From Myxocyprinus asiaticus (lineage: Eukaryota; Chordata; Actinopteri; Cypriniformes; Catostomidae): a stretch of DNA of 64,000 bases. The DNA lies in assembly GCF_019703515.2 (NCBI RefSeq), contig NC_059374.1:17647095-17711094 (forward strand), written 5' to 3'. Of the stretch, positions 24,277 through 33,988 are shown one piece after another. How positions within the stretch are numbered: the first letter of the stretch is position 1; each line of letters begins with the position of its first letter. The translations under genes were made by a program, and so were the position numbers. Below the pieces are notes generated by a model. That model searched no databases and was not told the origin of the DNA. It was given only the letters and a program-made list of their open reading frames with translations.

Positions 24277-24990
24277 TTATTGGTGGACTGCACAACTGGC
24301 CAAAGTAGCATTTTAAATGCTGATTACAGATGATATTGCCGATAAAACTAAGATATCATACTAATTTGACAAGGAATCAGTTCTTTTGCCTCTAAAAATG
24401 CACATTCTGCAGGGGAGAGCATTTTATATAACCTGCAGCAGTGCTTAATGCATCATATCATTAAACAAGACGAATGTTATATCAATATATGAATCAAACT
24501 CACTCAGAATGCTGACACGGTTTTCCACGCATCATTTTATTAGGCCATAACTATGTATATGTGGTTACAGACAAATGATATAGAACAGTGAAATCACTCA
24601 CAGAAACTTTTAAATTCTCCTCCGTCTTGCCTGTACTTGAGTTAACTCCAGTATCTCACACTCCCCCTGCCTGCAGACAGATGATGTAAGCTCCTCTGTC
24701 TTCACTCTCATTGGTAGTCGCTCGTGAGTGTTGCTTGTCATTTGCATAAAGTTGAAATTTTCTCATCTTGACTTATTGCTCCCCACGGCAATCACAACGT
24801 TCACAACAGCTCGTGTCGCCGGAAGTCGCTGTGCTCTCATTGAAAATGAATGGGATGATGTCACTGTCTTGCACGATGTCGCTGGTGGTGTGAAGCTACG
24901 TACACACATGCAGCGACTTTATCGCTTGATGTCACTAGTCTCTGTACTGTGAAGTCGCTAGTGGGCATTCCTACTGCTGTCGCTCTACTG
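24277..24990. repeat. First copy of a duplicated segment
   Basis: From TTATTGGTGGACTGCAC at 24277, matched by the same sequence at 24991, 714 bp on. Similarity continues through AATGCACATTCTGCAGG and AACTCACTCAG to about 24700. The last 170 bp (GTCGCTGTGCTCTC, AAGTCGCTAGTGGGC) resembles a separate palindromic repeat. Confidence 0.7.
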
Positions 24991-25395
24991 TTATTGGTGG
25001 ACTGCACGTCTGGCCATGTCTTTTGAAAATTTTATCATAGATGAGGCATTTTGCTAGTAAAACTACGATTTCATTCTAATTTAACAAGGAATACATTTTT
25101 TGTCCTTAAAAATGCACATTCTGCAGGTGAGAGTGTTTTATATGAACTGCAGCAGTTCTCACTGCATCATAACATTAATAAGATGAATGAACTATCAATG
25201 TACGAATCAAACTCACTCAGACTGCCGACAATTTCTTTTCCACGCATCATTTTTTATTATATCCATATATGTGGTTAAAGGCAAATGATGTAGAACAGTG
25301 AAATCGCTCACAGAAACGTAAACTTTTTTTTTTGCTTGCACTCGACTCCATTATCTCAACGGAGATGGATGACGTGAGCTCCACTGACATAGGCT
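24991..25395. repeat. Second copy of the duplicated segment
   Basis: Roughly 75-80 % similar to 24277-24700 by eye, ending with ATGACGTGAGCTCC against ATGATGTAAGCTCC in the first copy. Non-coding. Confidence 0.7.
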
Positions 25396-25700
25396 GTTTC
25401 TCAATGTGCATTCTTTTGTGTTCTTACGTTCTCATGGACTCGTTCTACATCATCATCCACTGCTGAAGTTCAATTCCAATCCTCAAGAATGCAAGTACCG
25501 AGAGCGTAGGAAATTACCTGGATGTGTCCTTGAAATCGAGGATGCATCGGATGGTGACCTGTGGGCAAGAACTTGGTAATATGGTGGCAGATGAAGGACA
25601 TTTATCGTTTTTTCCTCAAGAGTTTCCCACTGTAAGCTCGCGAAAGTCTGGAGGCTCATGAGAGTCGTTATAGTCCGTCAACATTTGAATATTTTTTTAT
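25396..25700. other. Unassigned, probably repeat
   Basis: GCTGTTTCTCAATGTGCATT and later CCT(C/T)AAG motifs look like an old element end. No gene seen. Confidence 0.3.
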
Positions 25701-25714
25701 TCAAATAAAATATA

Positions 25715-26512
25715 TTTTTTTATTTAAATCTTTTCTTTTTGTTTTTCTGTTTCAAAAGTGGCTTTTTCTTTGCAATTCTTCCCATAAGGCCTGCACCCCT
25801 GAGTCTTCTCTTTACTGTTGTACATGAAACTGGTGTTGAGTGGGTAGAATTCAATGCAGCTGTCAGCTGAGGACATGTGAGGCATCTATTTCTCAAACAA
25901 GAGACTCTGATGTACTTATCCTCTTGTTTAGTTGTAACTGGGCCTTCCACATCTTATTCTGTCCTTGTTAGAGCCAGTTGTCCTTTGTCTTTGAAGACTG
26001 TAGTGTACACCTTTGTATGAAATCTTCAGTTTTTGGCAATTTCAAGCATTGTATAGCCCTCATTCCTCAAAACAATGATTGACTGTCGAGTTTCTAGAGA
26101 AAGCTGTTTGTTTCTTTTTTTGCCATTTTTAACCTAATATTGACCTTAAGACATGCCGGTCTATTGCATACTGTGGCAACTCAAAGACAAACACAAAGAC
26201 AAAGTTAAGCTTCATTTAACGAACCAAATAGCTTTCAGCTGTGTTTGATATAATGGCAAGTGATTTTCTAGCACCAAATTAGCAATTTAGCATAATTTCT
26301 CAAGGATAAGGTGTTAGAGTGATGGCTGCTGGAAATGGGGCCTGTCTAGATTTGATCAAAAATGACTTTTTTCAAATAGTGATGGTGCTGTTTTTTACAT
26401 CAGTAATGTCCTGACTGTGATCAGTTGAATGCCACTTTGGTGAATTAAAGTACCAATTTCCTTCCGAAACAGCAAAATCTGTACATTATTCCAAACTTTT
26501 GGCCACCTGAGT
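25715..26512 (-). mobile_element. 3'-truncated Tc1-like transposon, copy 3
   Basis: The right terminal repeat ATTCCAAACTTTTGGCCACC (26488-26507) is a known style of fish Tc1 end. A minus-strand transposase remnant runs from MAKKRNKQLSLETRQSIIV (about 26125) through KQEDKYIRVSCLRNR and VKRRLRGAGLMGRIAKKKPLL to about 25720, where the element breaks off. Stops occur after IAKN and TRTE. The whole catalytic domain and the other terminus are absent. Confidence 0.8.
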
Positions 26513-26867
26513 TTTTTAGGCGCCACAAAACCGGATGTGGTGGTGTCAACATATCGACATTTGAGGAGTGTGTGCTTTTGTATTTGCTGAAAAGACAACA
26601 GAAAAATATGTTTGTATAATCTAACTTGTTTGGTAAGACTCTCCTCAAATTTCTGCTCCGCCATGACAGTTGTTGATTGAAAAAAGAAAATCCACTATAG
26701 CGCAACGCTAAAAGCAGTTTTACATGGGACGCAGTGGGCAGCAGGCTTTGCTTGCGATCTTATCACTTCTCGTTTGTACAGGTGTTTTCCATTCACACCG
26801 GAAGCGGTGTGAAACGCGCTAGTAAAAGTGCAATAATGCCACCCACTGCTTCAGCTCAGTTACTGCA
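26513..26867. other. Unassigned stretch
   Basis: A minus-strand frame starting MAEQKFEESLTKQVRLY (26664) vaguely recalls MADF/SANT-like proteins encoded beside Harbinger transposases, but the resemblance lasts only about 25 residues. No gene claimed. Confidence 0.25.
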
Positions 26868-27108
26868 TCTATGAGGCGATTACTGTAAATAATGTATTAG
26901 TTTTCATGTAAGTGATTGCACTTAAATAAAATGGCACTTATTTTTTTCATAAAATGTGTTATAACTATACATATTGTAAAAAGCTATTTTTTATATTAAT
27001 GTAAAATTATAATATCAAGGCTAAAAAATGTAGGCTAATTATAAATACTGATGGCGTCTTGCCACCTGTTTCCACATTTACTGAGTTCTGCATATTCTTT
27101 AATGACTA
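26868..27108. repeat. Direct repeat left of the L2 LINE
   Basis: TCTATGAGGCGATTACTGTA to CCACATTT(A/G) is repeated at 29399-29634 in the same orientation, about 90 % identical by eye. The segment has no coding content. Confidence 0.8.
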
Positions 27109-27109
27109 A

Positions 27110-28868
27110 AAAACAGACAGCATGTTACATCATATTTATGATAGCTCCTCCTCTCCAACCACCCCACCACCTGTCCCCTTGACCCCATTCCTTCCCACCT
27201 TCTCCAAGCCATCTCTCCTTCCATCCTACCTGCACTCACACACATTATTAACACATCTCTACTTACAGGCATTTTCCCCCACTACATTTAAGCAGGCTCG
27301 AGTAACCCCGCTGCTTAAAAAACCTGCACTTAACCCCACACAAGTAGAACACTACAGACCAGTCTCACTCATTCCATTCATGGCAAAAACACTTGAAAGG
27401 TCAGCTGTCAATCAGATCTCTGCCTATCTCTTGCAGAACAAGCTGCCGGATGACAATCAGACAGGCTTCAAAAGTGGACATTCCACCGAGACTGCCCTGC
27501 TCTCTGTCGCTGAGACAGGTGAGAGCTGAATCCAGGTCATCTGTCCTGATTCTACTGGACCTTTCTGCAGCCTTTGACATGGTCAACCATCAGATCCTAC
27601 TCTCCACCATCTCTACTCTGGGCATCACAGGAACTGTGCTTGACTGGTTTAATTCCTATCTCTCAGGTAGGTCCTTCAAGGTAGCCTGGAGAGGTGAGGT
27701 GTCCAAGTCACATCAGCTACTTACTGGGGTACCTCAGGGCTCAGTGCTTGGGCCACTTCTCTTCTCATATACATAACATCAATGGGACCCATCATTCAGG
27801 CACATGGGTTCTCTCACCACTGCTACGCCGATGACACACAGCTCTACTTGTCTTTCCAGCCCAACGAAACCACGGTGACTGCTCGAGTCTTGGCCTGTTT
27901 GGCAGACATCTCAGCCTGGATGAAGGAATACCACCTGAAACTTAACCCAGCGAAGACTGAGCTCCTCATCTTTCCAGTCAACCCTGCTGTTGAACACAAC
28001 ATCACCATTCAGCTGGGTTCAACTACAGTAACGCTTTCCAAAACCATCAGAAATCTAGGGTTACCATCGATAACCAACACAGTTTCAAAGACCACATCTC
28101 AAAGACAGCACGATCAAGTAGATTTACACTCTACAATATCAGGAAAATAAGACCCTTCCTCTCTAAACATGCCACACAACTTCTTGTTCAGTCACTTGTC
28201 ATAACTAGACTGGACTACTGTAACACTTTCATTGCAGGCCTCCCTGCATGCTCAATTAGGCCCCTGCAAATGATCCAGAATGCAGTAGCACTTCTGGTCT
28301 TTAATGGTCCAAAGAGAGTGCATGTTATACCACTCCTTGTCTCTCTTCACTGGTTGCCGGTTGATGCACGTATCAAATTCAAGGCTCTGATGCTGGCATA
28401 CAGAACAGTCACTGGGTCTGCTCCAGCATACCTGAAATAATTTCTGCAGAGCTACATTCCCTCCAGAAGCCTGTGGTCAGCTAATGAGCGGTGCCTTGTT
28501 GTACCAACACAAAGAGGACCAAAACACTTTCCCGGACTTTTGGTTTCACTGTACCATGTTGGTGGAATGACCTTCCCAACTCCATCCGTGAAGCAGACTC
28601 ACTCTCTGTCTTCAAAAAACAGCTAAAAACACATCTTTTCATGAGCACTTAACCATTCACTCATAAAAAAAATTATAGAATTTTTTTTTTTTTTTTTGCA
28701 CTCTAATCTGTCTTGGATACTACTATTCTTATGCTAGTGAAACTTTGTAATGCAGCATTTTTCATACCACTGTCTCCTTAAGATGAATCGCTTATGATGT
28801 ATTATTCCTCTTTTGTAAATAGCTTTGGATAAATGTGTCTGCAAAATGAATAAATGTAAATTTAAATA
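27110..28868 (+). mobile_element. 5'-truncated L2-type LINE
   Basis: Carries the reverse-transcriptase domain and C-terminal region of a CR1/L2-group LINE and ends in the typical L2 3' sequence: GCTTTGGATAAATGTGTCTG, then an AAATGTAAAT-type short tandem tail (28825-28868). The endonuclease domain and 5' end are missing, as is normal after incomplete target-primed reverse transcription. Confidence 0.85.
27122..28650 (+). pseudogene. L2 reverse transcriptase pseudogene
   Basis: Motifs in order: FKQARVTPLLKKPALNP, VEHYRPVSLIPFMAKTLER, QTGFKSGHSTETALL, then (frame change near 27515) VLILLDLSAAFDMVNH (first catalytic Asp), GVPQGSVLGPLLFS, then (frame change near 27775) HCYADDTQLYLSF (catalytic YADD) and YHLKLNPAKTELL. 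The region after 28150 gives LDYCNTFIAGLPAC and PLLVSLHWLPVDARI in yet another frame, with a TAA at about 28438. The order and spacing are those of L2/CR1 enzymes. The frameshifts make it inactive. Confidence 0.85.
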
Positions 28869-28870
28869 TA

Positions 28871-29398
28871 AATATTTTTTTGCCAAATTGGTATAGTATA
28901 AATAACATCACATCAATAATTATAATGGGAGGGCTACAAATGAACATTCAAAATCCACAAAACACTCTGCCATCCCATCTGAGCGATTGTATTTTCTGTT
29001 TATCTAAAGTTGATGTTTCAGACACCTGCTGAAGAAGAGAAAAGGTGCATGGCCCATTTGTATACATTGCACAGTTGTCTATTTTCCAAACATAAGCTGT
29101 ACATGTTTCTGTAGTCTGTTTTCACATGGTACACTGACTCGTCCACTCACAGCTTTCACAGCTGTTTTCCTATTTATGTCTCTATAAACACTCAAAGAAA
29201 CATTATATGTCAGGAAGGAATTCAGCAACAGCGAGTATTTTCGTCTTCATGTTGTTTTTGACTACATAAAACTAAGTGTCATTTGATTGGTTGTGAATAA
29301 ATTCAGGTCTGATTGGTCAGTGGCAAGTGGCAGCCGCTGAAAGATAAAATAGTTTTATCTTGCGTGGTGTGCGCCTCAAACAGTCATGCACAATAAAG
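28871..29398. other. Unassigned, no gene seen
   Basis: Non-coding sequence between the LINE tail and the second direct repeat. Confidence 0.4.
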
Positions 29399-29634
29399 TC
29401 TATGAGGCGATTACTGTAAATAATGTATTAGTTTTCATGTAAGTGATTGCACGTAAATAAAATGCCACTTTTTTTCATAAAATGTTTTATAACTATAAAT
29501 ATTGTAATGAGCTATTTTTTATATGAATGTAAAATTATAGTATCAAGGCTAAACAATGTAACTGTATATATTGATGGTGTCTTGCCACCTGTCTCCACAT
29601 TTGATGAGTTCCTTATGTGCCCTTTGAGTCATCT
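29399..29634. repeat. Direct repeat right of the L2 LINE
   Basis: Second copy of 26868-27108, same orientation. Confidence 0.8.
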
Positions 29635-31830
29635 TGGCTGGACGGCCACTTCTAGTGAGAGTACCCACCAGGGCGGACTGGCCATAGGGAGAATGGGAAT
29701 TTCTTCTGGTGGGCCGGCCGCGAAACAGGGCCAAACACCCCCCTCGCCCCCATCAGTCCGTTTTACACAGGACGCGGTCATCACTCTTTCCCTATTCATT
29801 TTCAGTGAGAGAGAGGCGGCAGGCGGCAAAATGAATAACACGTTTCATAACGCAACGACGCGTGAAATCGAGCTTGCGTAGCAAGAGGCGCCTGCGTTCA
29901 CGTACTTACGTAAAGTATGTTTGGGCCTTAAATCATGTCATAATGCCACGTTAAGTTACATTTGTATATCACATACTCTATAGAATAGAATCTACTCCAG
30001 TTTTGGTGGACCAAATACATGCCTTAGGGTGGTTAATAAATATCACATAATGGTTGATGTATTTATACACAAATAATAAACATCCAAAGTATTTTCCTTG
30101 CCAACAAGTTTGGTCTTGGGAAAGTGCCTCTCACATTCGGTATATGGCTTTAGGGCGACCTCCTATGGCTTGATTGAGCATGACTGGTGGAAAATGGTGG
30201 GAAAAAACCTTTACATGACTTGTTTATACAGTAAATTCACTCAAATATATTTTTTACAGTTTATTTGAACATGACAATAATTTCTCTATTTTTTTCGCAA
30301 TTAAAAACACTACTATTGTGAAAATGATGCAACAATGCAAATATATCTATATTTGCAATAATAATAAAAATGGTTTAGCATGGAGGGCAACAAGTGGCTT
30401 CTCCTCTTTTGAACCAAGTAAAATGTAATTTTAGAATAAAATTAGATTATTCAACTTGGATTAAAAGAATACCAATGTATTTAACCAAGAATGTCATGTC
30501 ATGATTTTTGCAGCTGTCAGGTAAATTTTACTGACCTGTCAATAAATCATTCAATAATAAGTGTAAAGGTGCACTAATTTGTCATTTAAGCAAAATGCAT
30601 TTACATTTGGGATCTACTTTGTTTTCTCTTTCTGAAAACTTTTTCATATGTAATGCATATATTTTAAACCAGTGATATCAATATTTAGCATAAGCATGCA
30701 AAGCTGTTGATGAAAATTACTCCAGCAACTGAGAAATTATCCAAATAATAATAATAATAAATAAATAAACAAACATTCTTTCATCTGCAGAACTGGGGAA
30801 ATATCATCCACTGTAGATGAAATCCACCTGGCATAACATATTATTATAAACATAATACTATATAATATAAGATATAACAACACTGACTGAGTAATGGGCC
30901 ACAGAGAGTGCAACACTTCTGTGAATCTTTCTATTCAAGACCTTAATTTTCAATTCAGAACACTTTATGAGATGTAATACTCATTGAATCTCTTTTAAGG
31001 CAAATGCTTATTACCCCTTTACAAATATGATATGTTCATCAGCAGGTCAGATTATGACATAAAAGAAACATAATTTGTATAATTAAAGCATCTCAAAAGT
31101 GTATTGCTGTGTGTAAATAAATATATGAATTATGAAGATGTTTTACCTATTAGCATATTTAAATGAGCCACATCAATGCAAATAAATGCAAAAATAAATG
31201 CTGTCTACAATAAATGTGTGTATGTTCTGTGTACTTTTGCATACCACTGTGTCTGTCACATGATGCAACTGCGATTCTTGTGATTTGAACCTTGAGCTCT
31301 TTAAACCCCTTTGTTTATATTCTTAACATTCTTATTACCATTGCTTTAGATAAGTACTTGTCGAACTCTCCTGAATGATTTCATCACTTTTTAAGGGTTT
31401 TCACTTTGTTGCTCAAATTATTATTTTTTCTCTCTGAAACAGCTTTTCCCTTTCTATATTTTCCCATATACCCCATAAACTGAACACCCAATATGAGTGA
31501 GGACCAGAATTGTATTTAAATAGTGCAATGATAATTCTTGCTGCATGGCTCTAAAGCATCAAGAAGTGAAGTCAGCATCTTAGAGGCAGCATACCATTCC
31601 TTGCCTATCCTACACTGTTGATGATAGAACTGCCCCACTACAATCTCTAACTATAGTCTAGTTACAATAATTTCATTAAGAATGGTTAATAAAGCGCGCA
31701 ACTAAACATTTCATAAATGTTAAAAAAAATTCACAAACATCCCACACACAATATATTTCTTGGCAACAATTATGTCTTTGAGAGAAATGACCAAATAATT
31801 ACAAATAATTGGTCATAATAAATGCAATGG
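29635..31830. other. Long stretch without a gene
   Basis: 29640-29740 contains a GGGCGGACTGGCCATAGGGA motif typical of a fish repeat. The rest is AT-rich with a short (AAT)n/(AAAT)n run at about 30747. The open frame at 29447-29881 crosses repeat material and is not credible. Confidence 0.4.
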
Positions 31831-31835
31831 ATGAA

Positions 31836-32577
31836 AGGTATAGTTCACCAAAAAATGAAAATTCTCTCATCATTTACTCACCCTCATGCCATTCCAGATG
31901 TGTATGACTTTCTTTCTTCTGCAGAACACAAATAAAGATTTTTAGAGGAATATCTCAGATCTGTAGCTACATAAAATGCAAGTGAATGCATGGGGTCCAA
32001 AACTTCAAAGTGCCAAAAAGCACATAAAGGCAAAATAAAAGTCATCTCTATGACTCCAGTGGTTTAATCCGTGTCTTCTAAAGCGATCCAATTGGTTTTG
32101 GGTGAGAACAGACCAAAATATAACACATTTTTCACTGTACATCTTGCCATTGCAGTCTCTAGGCACAATCATGATTTAAAGCTCGATTACGCTTCCTGGT
32201 GCTTGATGCATGTGAGAAGGGATAAGAACTGTAATCGCTCTTGAAAACATGATCACTAAGGAAACTGCTGATGTCAAGATTTATAGTGAAAAATTAGTTA
32301 CATTTTGGTCCGTTCTCACCAAAAACTGAACGAATTGCTTCAGAAGACCTGGATTAAACAACTGGAGTAATATGGATTACTTTTATGCTGCCTTTATGTG
32401 CTTTTTGAAGCTTCAAAGTTTTGGTGACCATTCACTTGCATTGTATGGACCTACAGATCTGAGATATTCTTCTAAAAATCTTTGTTTGTGTTCTGCAGAA
32501 TAAAGAAAGTCTTACACATCCGGGATGGCATGTAGGTAAGTAAATTATTAGAGAATTTTCCTTGTTTATTCCTTTAA
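31836..32577. mobile_element. MITE of the TAGTTCACCAAAAAATGAAA family, large copy
   Basis: Long inverted halves: the left half has ACTCACCCTCATGCCATTCC, TCTGCAGAACACAAA and ATATCTCAGATCTGTAG, and the right half has the complements (TACAGATCTGAGATATTCTT, GTGTTCTGCAGAATAAAG, GGATGGCATG). About 740 bp, non-coding. Related copies lie at 44143, 55898 and 58058. Confidence 0.85.
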
Positions 32578-33250
32578 CGAATGAATGAAAAACAATAGCA
32601 TAGTTCTGGTCTTTTATTTATTTTTATTTTTTGTTTCTTTCTTTTTTTATGTCAACAATGATATAAAAAATAGTCCCAATTAACTCTCTCCCATCATGCT
32701 GATAGGGAACAGTAGATACCTTTTTGAGACTAATTCACACTGGCTCTTAAAAGCCAAAAGATAAGTTACTGGTCAGTAAATAGCATTGCTGTGTTAGAGG
32801 TCAATTGAGTAGACCTATCAAGAGCCTTCTTCATCTATTGAGAGTACACATTAAACCAAATTACTTCAGTGATCGAAAAGTAAGTTATCTCCCAAACACC
32901 GTAGGTACAGCTCTTTATGCTGTCCTGCTAGAATAGGTCATTGATACTTTCTTGTCCATTTCGTTTGTCCTTATCATGTGGACTTGTATTTCTGCCACAC
33001 CCTGTTAAGATGTGCAGAACATGCTGCTCATCATTTCCATGTGCAGGAGCATTGTTTTCTTGTTCAGTAGGCCACAATGTGCTGCTGTCCCCTATGCTCT
33101 CTAGTGTTTACCACAAGCTTTATGCTGACGTAATGTGTAAACATGCGTCAAACCCTATCTTTCCTTGAACTTAAACCACTAAAATCAAGATTAAAGGTCC
33201 GAATAAACGGATCAATAGACCGGTCTGTGCGGGTCAGAGTCCCTTAGCAG
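32578..33250. other. Upstream flank of diablo
   Basis: No further gene recognised. A short open frame at 32941-33168 has no family features. Confidence 0.35.
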
Positions 33251-33252
33251 TG

Positions 33253-33260
33253 TATAAATA
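33253..33260 (+). promoter_or_regulatory. Possible TATA box of diablo
   Basis: TATAAATA about 200 bp before the diablo start codon, in a region whose CpG content rises towards the first exon. Position alone supports it, and many mitochondrial-protein genes lack a TATA box. Confidence 0.2.
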
Positions 33261-33453
33261 CTGGAGTGCAGCTATTACAACTTCAGACCTTCAAGATCCT
33301 AAGCGAACAAATCTCAAACCAGGAATAAATACCCGGTTATTTTTCATTTGTGAAAGACTGTACGGTAATATGCAGGCTTTTAGGAACTGCAGCGTGTGTG
33401 TTAGTGGGAGTCTTCTTACAGGCCGGACCGACTTCCTGCTTGCCCGGAGAAAC

Positions 33454-33950
33454 ATGGCAGCGCTGCGGCTTAGTTCGGCATGCGTTCAGCTCCTCAAGTA
33501 AGATTGCACTTAGTTTCTCTACATTACTTTAAAGTAACGTGATATACAGAAATGTTTTAGAAAGTTATATACCCTCGGTCTAATTTAGTTTCTTATATTA
33601 AAGGGACAGGGCAAATGCGCTTTGCAGCAGACCCGTTCAACAGCGTCTCCTGCGTTTGCCCGAGGTGGCGCGACCCAATGCAGTCGCGTTCAGTGTGGGC
33701 AGTGGGCTCTGTGCGGTTCCCTTTACAAAGGTAACAATGCTTACTGCATACAGGTGTAGAAGTGTTGTGTACTTAAGCTTTGTGCAAGCTGAGCTTGACT
33801 ATAGCAAGCCGATTTAGTTCTTAATATAACCAGCGTTACTCGTTATTGCATTTTTATTAGCAAAATTTCAAGTATAGTGCTCTACAATAGCTATTTCTAC
33901 AGAGCTACTGATGTTTTGCTAGAACGAATTCCATTTGAGACTGCAATTGC

Positions 33951-33988
<38 letters not shown>

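Noticed and set aside
26395..26705. MAEQKFEESLTKQVRLY frame, considered as a MADF/SANT-like protein
   Set aside because: Resemblance covers only about 25 residues and then runs into the Tc1 terminal repeat.
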